NCBI GenBank assembly: GCA_964019155.1
Contig: OZ025240.1
Location: forward strand, 43,586,746-43,650,745
Length of the DNA: 64,000 bases
Source of the DNA: Osedax fenrisi
Taxonomy: Eukaryota; Annelida; Polychaeta; Sabellida; Siboglinidae
Reading direction: 5' to 3'
A program made the position numbers and the translations under genes. Of the stretch, positions 11,771-25,716 are shown one piece after another (the stretch's first letter is position 1; the number at the start of each line of letters is the position of its first letter). The notes beneath the pieces were generated by a model. The model was not told where the DNA came from. It ran no database searches and saw only the letters and a program-made list of their open reading frames with translations.

Positions 11771-12334
11771 ATATCATTAGAGTTCTACTCGTGTCTATAA
11801 TATCATTATTTTAATAATATATAGGCGTAATGTAATGATGAATTACTATTAATATAACTACATCTTCACATATCTATATAGGCATATGAAATTCATATTA
11901 TGAATGTCTACATTAATGTGCACTTACTCACGATACTGTTGACGATTATATCTCCAATCATGATAACATGCTTTTACCATCGATATATTTCTGTACATCG
12001 ATGGCTTTTATCCATATAGGTATACGCAGACACACGCGCGGCGCGCGCTTAACATCGCTATAATCACATCGGGTATCATGATTAGTATAACGTACGTTAG
12101 CTACAACATCGATATCAGTACCATCACTAAGTGCATAGCACTAGAGACATACAGACACTTATAAGTACGTTACTTAGAATAATACACATGCATATGCATA
12201 CTAAATACAATATGACTAATAGAAGGTAAACATTTAACAATATTATTTAATTAATACCATATGGTTACACTATATAGTATACCATAGTATACGTCCGTGG
12301 GGTATACGTGTGTAAATATATTATGCATAGCTAT

Positions 12335-12530
12335 GTACAACACACGCACACATACATGCACACACACGCACACGCACACATACATGCACACACGAACATG
12401 TCATGTTTTCGTCGAATGAATATGTGCAGGTATACACGAACACAATTATAAATATAGTTACAGGTGTTTACGTATGTGTGTGTATGTGGGTGTGTGTGCG
12501 ACGCACACTGTGCGTGTATGCGTGTGTTTA
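12335..12530. repeat. Interrupted (CA)n / (TG)n tracts
   Basis: CA-rich sequence (12335-12395) and, after 80 bp, TG-rich sequence (12474-12530) face each other and could pair as an imperfect inverted repeat. The minus-strand Cys/Val/His-rich frame here is repeat-derived. Confidence 0.7.
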
Positions 12531-12539
12531 ACACACTAT

Positions 12540-13468
12540 GTGTTATAGTATATTAATTTATTTATGAAAAATAAGATTAAATTTAAATTAATTTTTTGTA
12601 TATTAATTGTATTAATTATATCTTGTTTTATATATTATTATGTTATAAATATAAAAAAATTAGTTAGCATGTTTATATATAATTTATATATATATAAATT
12701 TATAAATATCAAGTGGATTTATAATATTCACAATTTCATTACGTATATTTGAGTATAACGAAATAAATAAAATATAAAAAATAATGAATTCATAAAGTAT
12801 TCAAGAAATAATCAAATATAAAATTATAAAAGAATGGCGTATGAAATATAAATGTAATAAATAGGATTGATAAATAAATAAGATGAACAAATAAATAATA
12901 TTGATTTGGTAACACGATAATTGGCAGACGACTAAATAATGAGAAAGCCACGAGAAGGGTGATAATACAATTTGAAAAACTAAAATTTGAAGATCCTAAT
13001 AGGTTGCGTTTTAAATCGATTGTCAGTAGAACATACTAGAATGTACTCGAGTACACGTGTTCACTACATGTATAGGGGTGTAGACAAACGCGATACACAA
13101 TACACGAATACGAGTTTCATTGTAAATTAGGTACACGAAGAGTACCGGGGTTTAGTTGTATCGGTGTCATTGTTGGATATAATAAGAGGAGGTCCGAGGA
13201 GATCAGCTTATAAAGTACGCATTTGTTTATCGGAGTGCTTGTTGTTGTTGTTGTATACATGTGGCGATCATAACAAGGTTACCGGAAGTCCATGTTTGTG
13301 TATGTTCATACCTGTTCAGAAATGTGATATATTAGTATGAGTGGACATATTTATATAATATACTGTATATTTATGTTGGTATTTATATTCTATATGGTTG
13401 ATAATTATTTGTATGAATATTTTTAATATTAATATCAATATTAATTGTATAAAATTGTATCAATAATA

Positions 13469-13559
<91 letters not shown>

Positions 13560-15660
13560 TTACCACGTGTATGCATTTATATTAAAGTTTACATATCCAA
13601 ATCTATAAATAAATAACTAATTATTATATGTGTCTGCTAACCTATACGATATAAGGCAGAGGTAGCGGTAGAGGTTAAGGTAGAGGAATGTCTAGATCAA
13701 GACTCAGCTCCCAGTCATATTTCACAACCGTGATATTTTTATCTGTTAAAAGTGAATGTATATTAGTATCGATTACATTAATATATATTAAATTTAATAA
13801 TACTATTTATTAATCCATTAATTCATACTTATTAATATAGTTATATATCCATTATTTGATTATTAATTACCTATAAATATATACATATAAAATAATATAA
13901 TTTTTCAATGTATATTATACATTTTAAATAATATAAATTAAGTATTTAATTACATTACTATTTATATATTATAATTATCTATACTTACTTGATTTAACGT
14001 GTTGTGCCATTATACTTTCATTTAATATATGTATAAATATTTAATTATATATAAATATTTTTAGTAGTTTCGTAAAGCTATAACTTTCTGATAATGACTT
14101 TTATTTATTTGTTGTGTTCTTTTATACTCAGCAGTAAAGCACTCACTTCGAACTAGTATATGAGGCGAGATTGTGGGCGTGGCTAAAACTAAAGTGCATT
14201 ACATGACTATATGATTATAAAAGTCACGTTTATAGTCAAATATAGAGTAGGTATTATATGTATTTATATATTCAACAGATTAAAATAGTAATTTATAATA
14301 TAATGTAGCAATAAAAATTATACAATATAATAGGATAAAGTTTAATATACACATATATATATATCAAAATAGAATATGAATATTAATTATATATGAATAT
14401 ATTTTTAGGTATATAAATAAAAGTGATAAAAGTAAATGAAGATAACATAAATTAAAATAACACATTATAACTAAAAATATTTGTATAATATCATAATATA
14501 TTAAATATACACGTATATTTAGAATACAATCTACCTATATTAGTATTATTTATCTATATTATTCAAATATATCCCATAATTGTCAAATTTTAGTTGATAA
14601 CCTATAAATGTGTGTTTAAAATGTAATAATTATATTATGAGTCATATAAAGTATAAGTATTTTCATATAAAAGATACCATTGTTATTATATTTATGATGA
14701 TATAGCTATTTATTTATTATAGCTATATATATATATATATAACATTGATGTACCTATGAAATTCAAACTTATTAAATATATTACATATATTAAAAGGAAC
14801 ACCGTTGATTTATATAGTGAACCATAAATTATATATATATATACAATGCAATGTAATTTATATTAAGTATTATTACTATAACTCACATTAATCATGTGCA
14901 GTGCATAACAAAGCTTCCTGTGCCCTACAAGGTTATAGGGGGCATTGGTATTGCATGTTAAATGCGATTTGATATTTAGAATAACATTTCATCAGACGAT
15001 ATTCTGTATTATTAATCAATGTTTATTAAGATGAATGTTAACAATGCATGACTAGACGGATATGCACGACATTCATGATATCATATTTAACAATAGGTAT
15101 AATCCTACGTAGAATTAGTTAATCTATTACAATTATAGAAATATAATAAAAGTGCATTCTATAGAAACATATGTGTTTACATATGTATTTCATTAATAAG
15201 TCTATACGTATTATATTATATTATATATAACATATATTAGTATAGTATCATATAGACAATTATAGAATAATAACTAATAAGCCAAGAGTAGAATATTTTA
15301 TGATATGATATATAATTTAGAACATTTTATTTATATGAAAAACGTAAATTATAGATTTGTATACACTTCTATAGAATTACTTATAGGAAAAGGTATAATA
15401 ACATAATATAATATTAAATGTTTATATATTGTATGAATAAATTATGCTTATATATACTATTAACTATAATATTAAAATAATTAATAATTAATAATTAAAA
15501 AATATAAAATTATTTATACAATTTTGTAAGAATTAAAAAAAAAATTCGAAAAAAGGATAATTGAACTAACCACAATTATGAGAGTTGAACATTTTATTGT
15601 TATCATTTTCTATAGAAATTTATATAAATTATTAAAAATAATTAAATAATGTTTTAATTG

Positions 15661-15696
<36 letters not shown>

Positions 15697-15902
15697 ACGA
15701 AATATAAATGGATGGGTTATTATTCTCCCCTACGTTTTTGTTGGGATATAATATAATAACATCTCTATTTTGTAACTCTTATATAATTATTTATCAGTTA
15801 TACTTTTATAGTGTCATTATAATACTATATAATTTGTTGAATTAGTAATTTAATTTATTTCATTTTTGTATTGAATAATATAAATATATAGGATAATTAT
15901 TA
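12540..15902. other. AT-rich intergenic DNA
   Basis: About 12950-13320 is relatively GC-richer but shows no convincing frame. Two (TA)n runs (13471-13503 and 13508-13556) are nearly contiguous, and another is at 15665-15692. A shorter GC-richer patch lies near 14130-14200. I see no gene. Confidence 0.45.
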
Positions 15903-16856
15903 GGGGAAAGTCTTCAATTACCGACACCTAAATGTCTATTTGTAATAACTTATTTAATATTCAATATATTTATCTGAAATTTGTAATTAGGGTAATATTA
16001 TGGCAATACATAATTTTGCAATTTTAAATTTTCGATATAATTATATTGACAAGATTAAAAGGGTCGGTAATTGCATACATGTCCGTAATACCGACCCACC
16101 TACAATACGAGTAGTAGATATAACTGTGGTATTATATATGATACTATAGTATCCAATCAAAATAACATATATAAATAGATTTAATGAATAACAAAACGTA
16201 CGTAATTTATATATAATTGCATTTAAGTTTTAATATTCATAATATACTTGTAATTTAATTTTATATTATACAAATTAAACTTTAAATTAACGGACTGAAT
16301 ATAATACTAAAGAATCACGGTATAGTATTATTGACGCTATTGACACTATTGCCGGGTTACATTGATACACTCAGAAATTGCGTATAATTTCAAAGTACAA
16401 AAAAAACATTGGTCGATTTTGATTGGATATTATAAATCACATGAGGTTAGTATTAGGGTAATTTAGGGAGTCAGTAATAGGAAAATGATATGGGTTAATA
16501 TAATGAAGATATCTTTGTTAATACTTATTACAATTATAATATTTTTATAATTTTTATAAATATATACTTAATCTATAATATTATGCATATCATTACGTTT
16601 TCTTTTATTAATATATTATTCACAATTATTTAAATAAAGTTATTATTCAAATATTTAAAAAGTAAAACCAGAATATTACATTTTATAAAATAACAATTGT
16701 AGGATTGAATATTTTGAAAAACAAAATACACATTCATATTTACCATTAAATTACTAACAGTTCGTGTATATATATAATTTGTTGATATTTATTATAGTTA
16801 CTGAGATGAGAGAGGTGGTAGGTATTAGGATGGGTCGGTAATTTGAGATTTGTCCC
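15903..16856 (-). mobile_element. TA-flanked TIR element, subfamily B, copy 2
   Basis: The element is 954 bp, flanked by TA on each side, and starts GGGGAAAGTCTTCAATTACC. Its right end, reversed, reads GGGACAAATCTCAAATTACC. It is inverted relative to the copy at 55321: its plus-strand left 150 bp match that copy's right end. The internal motif cluster is at about 16049-16098 and an ATTGG (reverse CCAAT) at 16422-16426, 430 bp from its functional left end. No ORF is present. It needs a transposase in trans; the superfamily is unproven, and the TA target suggests an IS630/Tc1-mariner-type enzyme. Confidence 0.8.
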
Positions 16857-17700
16857 TAACTATTCAATATTTATTTGAAACGAGCATATTAATATTATAA
16901 ACAAGAAAATAAAACTTACACAATATGTTGTCTTACTTTCTAATAATAATAATAATTATAATAATAATAAAAATTTAGTAATTATTACAATTACTAGTCA
17001 TATCGACATTATCCTAAGATAATAGATAAATTAATTCTTCCCGGTATAGAATATATTGCAATAGTTAATGATACAAATATAATTTAAAATTGTTTTGTAA
17101 ATAATTATAACCAAAAAGAAGGCAACACATTATTTTACATTTTTATATTGACCTTTCTGTTAAAGTTGAAAATAATCCACATTAAATACCATATACAATC
17201 TCAAGGTTGTATGAGTCCTTATCATAAATATAGGCTACTAATTGATATTAACCATATAGGCTAATATGCTTAATTATATACTCATTATAATATAATATAG
17301 ATTATAATATCAAATTAACAAAATAAAATACCACCTTTTTGGGGAAACTGGAGACATTTTTAATTTTTTAAATATTAAAATAAATATTTTTGATAACATT
17401 TTGAATACAATTCTTTAGTAGTAATTGTTTTATACTGTCATACGCCGTTTTCATATTGTGAACATGGAAGTTAACAGATTGAATAATTGAGAGATGTTAA
17501 ATTAAAAGTAAACCTAATGTATCGATTTGAGAAGAATATCGAATGGTACTGATAAGTAGATGAGCAATTAGGAATGAAGTAGAAGATGAGATATCACTGT
17601 TGGAAAAGTTCAAAGGATATGTTAAGAGATAGGGATTGTTCCATTGAGAAACATTATTTAAGATCAGATTATATTTAAACGCCGATGAACACCAGGCGTC
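16857..17700. other. AT-rich intergenic DNA
   Basis: Short trinucleotide AAT runs lie near 16940-16975. I see no gene or mobile element. Confidence 0.4.
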
Positions 17701-17766
17701 ATTTCATTTATGTCAGAATGAGTTGTGAGTTGTACATGAGACAAGTATACACATTACAAGTTATAT

Positions 17767-17955
17767 ATGCAGACACACGTATTATTAGTAGGTTCTGGTA
17801 GTGAGGTATTTTATATACCTCGTCACTCCCACATCCAAGCTGACGAAATCTCTCAAATATTTCACATTAAACATTGTATTAGTATAAACTACTTATGGCA
17901 TAAAGCTCTACACTATTTTATACAACGAAGCTACGACGTAGGTACTCGTATCTGA
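17767..17955 (+). CDS. Unrecognised 62-codon ORF
   Basis: A non-repetitive frame with balanced composition reads MQTHVLLVGSGSEVFYIPRH and IQADEISQIFHIKHCIS. It lies in a locally GC-richer stretch (17680-18120). No domain, promoter or splice signal was convincing, so it may be a single exon or chance. Confidence 0.2.
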   Translation: MQTHVLLVGSGSEVFYIPRHSHIQADEISQIFHIKHCISINYLWHKALHYFIQRSYDVGTRI

Positions 17956-18119
17956 TCAATTTACTGAATACAGTAGTATAAACACAATCCTATGTACCTT
18001 CCAATACTTTATATCACGTGTAACTTTGGTAAAACACTAGTGGAGCATAGCTATTCTTCATCGCAGAACCTCGACGAAGGATGTACCAGTGATAGGAGAA
18101 CTACTATATAAGTTACTTA

Positions 18120-18580
18120 TCTGAGATAAATATCATCCTATATATCTAAGATTTTACAAAGTCGGAAAAGCTTTGTATATATATATATATATATATATAA
18201 ACATTATCCGAATATGGGAGAGAACGGAGTTGTGGCCGATAATTTATATACCTCATGAGTTACCTAATGAGGTATGCTGCAGCATACTTCTAATATATCT
18301 ATAAATACTGAATTCACAGATCTTATTTTTTTTTGAATTAGCTATAAATCATATAGGTCTAGAATACTGTTATTTCACTTTTATAGATTACTGAATAATA
18401 TTAACGATTTATTAGGCATTCAAAAATGCATAAAAAAGCTTTAAAATAAGGCAAGTCCGGGGTAGTGGCCGCTAGTATCAGAATATGCAATAGGTGTCTC
18501 CTAATATATTTGATTTATATTTGTTTAATTATGTAAATAAGTATATTTATGATGCATACGCACCTTATTTGATTCAATAA

Positions 18581-18631
<51 letters not shown>

Positions 18632-20363
18632 TCTTACACATAAATAAGCATAAATATATATAATCATGTTTTTGTCAACATTTGACAACAAATTAGTATG
18701 TAATAAATTAGAGTAATTAATTAATTATTTAAAAAAAAATTTACTTTATATTATAGACATTTTGATTATCTAAATATTGTATATAGCACTTGTTATCCTA
18801 TTTAGCACCATTTAAGCGTTAATCAATTTAATTAGTATAATATATTAATGACTCATAATAAATCACATTTTAAAATAAATAAAATAAAAAATATAATAAA
18901 AGTAAATATAATATTATTTTATCTATAGATAATGTTTCTATTATATTAATGTTTCTATTTAGATACATTCAGGAATTATAAAATTATAATTATTTTTAGT
19001 TATATTTAAATATTTAAGTTATATGCACCCCACCCTAATGGAAACACTTATTATTAGAATTAATTAGTTCACTCAATTAATTTAATTATTAATACAGTTA
19101 AACACACGTCGCACATAAATAATCCATCTTAGCCACGACAACAATTAATTATTCGTGTGAATTTACCACAATTGAAATATAATAATACCACTTGTTGAAT
19201 TAAAAATAACTAAAGTAATTATGACACACGAGATTGTATTAGATTATCTATTATAGGAATGTAAATAAAAAATACGCTGAATTTAGTATTAATCAATTCG
19301 AACCGCATTATTTCCATTACCTACATATTATATATGGGAAACTACAGTTTAGAATATACATATAGACACCTACTTGTATATAATATATTATCATTTATTA
19401 GCTTAAATTAACACACATTAATAATAACACTATCATTTAAGAATTATCAATATCTAAAGTAAAGTATATATATATAACTATATATGAACTTTATAATACT
19501 TACTTATACTGTATGTAATGGTATGGACACAATATATTCATACTATAATATAGCACTACTATAGTACTGCTATAGCAATAGTGTGCACACTATACCACAT
19601 GTGGTTATAAAGTAGGTAACCTATGGGATTTCCGAAATACGTATGCTTTTAATGACATATTTGTGTGGAGGTTGATTTGATAGATCTAATTAGATATGTA
19701 TTAATATATGAGGGTATCAAGTGTATATAATATAATACATTTACTTACTTATTACGAATACATCGTACTTATTAAACATGTGAATAACATTTAGGTACAC
19801 GCTTAGGTACGTTTACGTATACCTATAGGTTTAACTAAACTGAAGATCATATGAGGAAGTTAGTGCAACGCAATTAATCATTGTGTATTATAATACATCG
19901 TATACGATGTGTTGGCAGATAAATACGTATTGTAGTATATATATATATATATATATACTCATACAAAATATATAACTGTATGTATTAATATAAATTACAT
20001 ACATTCGTATATAAAATATACTTTATTTAGGCACTAAACTTCAATAATTATTTTATTAATAAAATGAAAATTAACTATAAAATCATTATAATTACATTTT
20101 AATGTAGTTGTTATTATAGGCTGTTCTAATATATTATAATATGAAAAAGTAATATAATTATGTTATTCAAATGCTTTTTAAATTCCTTCATCATTATACA
20201 TTCGGATATCTAAAACTCACGAAAAAAGATATTTATAAACAAGGCAGAAGATAGACACGACTACATTTATACATTAATACACTTCCGGAAAATAATTTGC
20301 AATAATCGTAAATTTTAACTTATAATACACATGTTACTATTCAAGTATAAGTTATATGCACAC

Positions 20364-20423
<60 letters not shown>

Positions 20424-20697
20424 TATAATGTGAATATACATATATTTTATAATCTGAATAAATTTGAATTGTATATAATATTATTTACATGACTAAAGAT
20501 GACTTAAGTTAAAACTTTAAAATTGAAATATTAAAATAAATATTATTTTATTATGTATAATAACTATACTAACTATAAAATAATATTATTTAATAATCAT
20601 AATACACTTATGTAATGTGCATGTAATACTAGATTAATAATCATTCTTTAAATATAATGATACTCATTCTAACAAGTAATATATATATATATATATA

Positions 20698-20751
<54 letters not shown>

Positions 20752-21589
20752 CCTATGTATAATTAATACATATGTACAATTGAATAATTATATTAATAGT
20801 TGTATTATGCAGGTATACTCGATAACAAGATTACAAGATTATATATAATCTAAATAGTAACTAGTTCAAAATGATAATCCACTTAAAATTGACCTATTAC
20901 TCAATAAGTTGTTATACCATTGTATATCATTAATGGAACTACGACTTTATTCTATTTGTATCGCTAACAATGATTATAGTATAAATGAATAAACAAGCTA
21001 GCATACTTTGAATACTTTCGTATATTTATTTAAAATACTCATTTGAAACGCATATCATCTATATACAAACTAGATGAATTTCTAAATATAAACTAATATG
21101 CTATTTTTAGATACTATTTATTTTAGATAATTATAGTTGATTTATTATAAAATAGTAGTAGTATATTTATAAATTCATGCGTTTTTTGAATATTTGAAAT
21201 TACCTATATACATTCTGAATATATATCAGCCATGAAATATTTTCAGCCGTAACAAATACAATATTATAAAATATATATTAATATCAATTCATATAAATTA
21301 TTTGTAATATTATTTCCAAATAATAAAATTCTATTGAACATATTTAGTTAATAATAATACATAATAGTTAACATTACTCTTGTGTAATATATTCTCTACA
21401 TATTATGTATATTACCTAAAATATAGTAAAATATAATGTTAATTATAATTCTGTTATCTTATTGACATACATATGTACTAGTACTTATTAACTATACATA
21501 TGTACATATATATATATATGGATGTAGATAATACTAGTTATTGTAATTAAATTATTAAACATTAAAAGTTATCATATATATATGATGAT

Positions 21590-21645
<56 letters not shown>

Positions 21646-21652
21646 ACACACT

Positions 21653-21711
<59 letters not shown>

Positions 21712-21794
21712 ATACTATAACCATTTGGTGCACAATGCAAATTATAATCATTTGGTAGCCATTTTTTATAAGATAGCCATGCAGGTGAATATTT

Positions 21795-21850
<56 letters not shown>

Positions 21851-22640
21851 TTATATAGGTATACCTATATGACCTATATGATTCATTAATTTTCGTGTGT
21901 TAATATTATATTAGAAGAGAATATTTAATGCTTAATTATACTCATTAATATTAAACTTAATTTGCAAATTATATAAAAATTATAATAAAACAAATGTATG
22001 ATATATTATTTTATTGAAATAATTATTTATCTTATACTTATAAGTAGGTATATCAGTATGTATATAAGTAGGTATACCTACACATTGTAGGCTACAATTA
22101 CTAACAATATAGTTGTTAACAATATTTATAATATAATAAATATATATTTATATATATATTTCCTATATGAAATACAATTATCATCTTTTATATGTTCTAT
22201 AGTATATAATATACTATATAGATAGGTGTACTTACAATTACACATAATACATTACAGCGTTACGTTATTATAATTCGAATATGACGCAAACTCGATACCA
22301 AAGTTACTCATTATTACATTACCAATACAACATTAGTTATGTAAAATAATACAAAATCAAATAGCCGACTTACCGGATATAAATGAGAGAACATCGCATA
22401 TTGCCTATAGCTTTAAAGCCTATACATCTATAGGTATTCACACTATGTTGTTTAAATTAACATTGACATAATACGAATACAAACAAATATACAGGATGTT
22501 ACTAATAGACAGTATTGCGTATACATCATTATAATCGGCATGTCGAGTTATCAGAAGTTTACTTAAATTTATACTCGTGAATTAAATATTAATACTAAAA
22601 CCCTATATATTATATTTTACTCTTAATTCAGTAACAGTAA
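18120..22640. other. AT-rich DNA dominated by microsatellites
   Basis: Large (TA)n runs lie near 18178-18199, 18587-18624, 19935-19960, 20366-20420, 20680-20746, 21663-21708 and 21799-21845. A (CA)n run lies at 21600-21664. Frames across these are Tyr/Ile repeats and not genes. I see no mobile element boundary. Confidence 0.5.
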
Positions 22641-23165
22641 TACATATAGATCTATATAACATCTAACTGCGAACCCGTGAGTCATAAAGCATGACTCATA
22701 CTCAAGTCAAGCCTCGTACTATACAACTACGAGTGGTGTACTGTTGTTTACGCTATAAATAGAATACGTATCGCATACGTAGTTACCTATATAGTTGTGA
22801 TCTACTATACACACAGTACTATACACACAGTACCATACACATAGTACTGATTCCGATCTGGTAAACAACCTGATTAATGACGTCTTTCTATGCTAGCCCT
22901 TGCTCTATGACTCGCCTTCCCTATAGGGACACGCTCCCTGGCATACACGGGGAAGCCGCTGGGTCACGATTCAGTAACTCGATATATGTGGAAGTGTGTG
23001 CGTGTATGACTAATGTATGACTAATGCATGAGTCATGGTTAACCTACACGCCGTAGGCTCGAGTTACAGTGACATAGAAACCCCAGTGACGTAGGCTTAC
23101 ATCATGATTACGCTATGACACTATTACCTAATGGTATACATAAGTGTGTGTACACGACATGTGTT
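22640..23165. other. GC-enriched island without a clear gene
   Basis: This stretch is markedly less AT-rich than its surroundings. It includes three imperfect copies of ACTATACACACAGT (about 22804-22848) and the dyad GAGTCATAAAGCATGACTC at 22678-22696. Frames are short and interrupted. It could be a promoter or untranslated region, or a degraded element. Confidence 0.35.
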
Positions 23166-23233
23166 CTAATTTAACAACGTGACTAATATACATATATGTA
23201 TATTAGTATACTACTATTACTCATAATCTTCCA

Positions 23234-23235
<2 letters not shown>

Positions 23236-23277
<42 letters not shown>

Positions 23278-23320
23278 GTGTTTGTTTGTATGTATATGTG
23301 CGTGTATGTGTACGTGTGAA
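23236..23320. repeat. (TA)n with adjoining (TG)-rich tract
   Basis: About 36 bp of (TA)n runs into TG-rich sequence up to 23320. The plus-strand frame across it is repeat-derived at its N-terminus. Confidence 0.75.
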
Positions 23321-23448
23321 TGTAATTATAGCTCTGATAGTTTATGAACTTCACACTGAAATGGACTCCCCATGTAGAGAACGTGTATCGCAAGACACTG
23401 TTGTGTGTGTATACTTATAGTACACATTTAGTAGTGCACATTTAGGTT

Positions 23449-23522
23449 TAAGATATAGGTTATAGGTTATAGGTTAGGTAATATAGGTTATAGGTTAGGT
23501 AATATAGGTTATATATAATCAT
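23449..23522 (+). repeat. Short tandem array of TATAGGTTA / GGTTAGGTAA units
   Basis: Units of TATAGGTTATAGGTTAGGTAA repeat two to three times within about 75 bp. It is not a telomeric array: the unit is irregular and short-lived. Confidence 0.65.
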
Positions 23523-24148
23523 TTAGGATAGGATATAGATATTCTTAACATTTAAATTGAAATATATTACACTATTATACTATTAAACTATTATATAAAT
23601 TAAATCTTCTCTCAATTAACTTGCCAATAAAATACTACAATACCGGAATGTAGTGTAAGTACCAATGTGTTAGTGGTGCACAACTAACTAACATGGCAGA
23701 TTGTATTGTTGAAAAGTAAATAACACATCTTAAACATGATACATACGGAAAGTGTCCGACGGAAACTTATTGTATATATAATATATGTGGGTCTATAAAC
23801 GAACATATTACTATAGTATAATGTATAGCGATAGACGGCATCCTAGCTATTTAATATGTTATATTTATTAGATGGAGATGTGTTGTGGACTCCATTAAAG
23901 TAGGTATGAAGACATAATATACATGATATTATACAGGATATTACTTAACACTTAACTTAACCTCTATCTGATTTTGCAGCAATGTTGTACTTTTTTAATT
24001 TTAAATTCCGGAGAAATAATTGTATACAATTATAAATATATATGTATATACAATACATTTGTAAATTCCTAATGTAGATTCATTCATAGTCAATATATAA
24101 ATATAGAATATTTAATAATAGCATTATAATACATTAATTGATAATATT

Positions 24149-24192
<44 letters not shown>

Positions 24193-24479
24193 AATCAATT
24201 ATTATAAACGATTATGTAATCGAATTGCAATCTCCATATAGGGTCCTATAAGTCCTATATTATAGGACATATATCTATATATATATTTTAAATTATTTAT
24301 TTTACATTAGAAATATTTATGTTTATATAAAATGTTAATTAATGGTTATTTAGAGTGAGGTATAATACAATACATGTATTGTATATAGGTGTGTCATTTA
24401 GTACGTTATTGTTATATATTATACGTCTGTTCTAACGGTATCAGTGATTTATATCATGGTAAGAGTATACATTGTCTAA

Positions 24480-24523
<44 letters not shown>

Positions 24524-24593
24524 CTGTATAATATAATATATAAATATAAAATTGTATCCGCTATTATTATATGTTATTCAATAAATAAATATT

Positions 24594-24625
<32 letters not shown>

Positions 24626-25011
24626 ATACTTTAGGACTGGGAAAACTCTCACTCGCAGTTGATGTACTCCCTGATGTACTATAGTACCAGTGTATACGCT
24701 GTAAGACTTGTCTGCATTCCATTCTTCTTATACGACCAGCAACCAATGCTTTATGTACTCCAGGATTTAATAGTTTTAATTATCATTTTATTTAAAATAA
24801 TATTAGTTTGATTATAATTATATTATTATTTATACTTATATTTATTAATTTATACATTTGTTTGTATATTGATATTTATAATGTGAAATATGACTACTTG
24901 TGATCTCATTAATAGGTGAATCACCAGATAGTATCTGGCAGATACACTGTTGATTTTTCATTCGTCTATAGATACCTATAGGCTTTAACCATGATTATTA
25001 ACCTTTAACCC
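23523..25011. other. AT-rich intergenic DNA
   Basis: Two (TA)n runs (24153-24186, 24483-24519) and an ATT run (24592-24621). A locally GC-richer piece (24630-24770) has no convincing frame. Confidence 0.4.
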
Positions 25012-25191
25012 ATGTCCGAATACGGACATCCCCGTTATCTATGGAATTAAAAGATTAAATAAAATTTAAAAATCACAATAAAATCTATAATCATATAATA
25101 TTAATATATTGTAATTTTTGAATAAAAATAATGAGTCATAAAATGTTAAGACCATTTATTGTTAAAGTGTCCATTTTAGGTTACTTTCCCC
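25012..25191 (+). mobile_element. Subfamily A TIR element, right-end fragment
   Basis: The last 180 bp of a subfamily A element, from GTCCGAATACGGACATCC through a block shared with 30361-30521 to the end TTACTTTCCCC followed by TA. The left part is missing. Confidence 0.75.
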
Positions 25192-25687
25192 TAGATATTA
25201 AATATATTTACTATATTATACTATAGTATAACTATATATATAGTATACATTAATACAATTATAATATACAATGATACATTTATATGTAAGCTATTCCTAT
25301 TATTTTTAAATGTATATTATAAATATTTAATATGTAAATTTTAATATTGTTAATTTTTGATATGAATCAGAATCTTCATTTCTTACTTAACAATTATTGA
25401 CATTAATCATCTCAATAGTTAAATCTCACCCTATTTCTCTTTCTATACCTCTACCTATATATATATATATATATAGAGATATATCTATATCTATACATCT
25501 CTATGTAGTAATATATCTTTCTATATATCTCGATAGTTCACTCTCTCTATATTGAAAGAGATCTATATTGTTATCTTTCGCTCAGTCGCTATCTCGATAT
25601 ATAGATATATCTCTATATGAATACCATTCTTTAGCTCTACCGGTTTATAGAAATGTTATTGTAGACATATATATATATATATATATT

Positions 25688-25716
25688 CGTATTCGGGCAC
25701 TTTCCATATTCGGTTA
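25688..25716 (-). mobile_element. Subfamily A terminal remnant
   Basis: CGTATTCGGGCACTTTCC and the adjoining TATTCGGTTA are the reverse complement of the left terminus of subfamily A (compare 29611-29640). It abuts a (TA)n run. Only about 30 bp is recognisable. Confidence 0.45.

Noticed and set aside
11518..11772. Minus-strand Met/Ile-rich 84-codon frame, which looks like a transmembrane peptide
   Set aside because: It is the translation of an ATC/ATT trinucleotide microsatellite.
12331..12534. Minus-strand Cys/His-rich frame
   Set aside because: It comes from interrupted CA/TG repeats, not a zinc-binding protein.
19290..19310. TTCGAACCGC resembling a tRNA T-arm
   Set aside because: No matching acceptor, D or anticodon stems could be found around it.
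20657..20848. Tyr/Ile-rich open frames over (TA)n, also at 21555-21848, 23196-23420 and 52188-52391
   Set aside because: The frames are open because (TA)n and (CA)n contain no stop in two frames; no non-repetitive coding signal extends beyond the repeat.
23449..23522. Possible telomere-like GGTTAGG repeats
   Set aside because: The units are irregular, mixed with TATAGGTTA, and only about 75 bp long.
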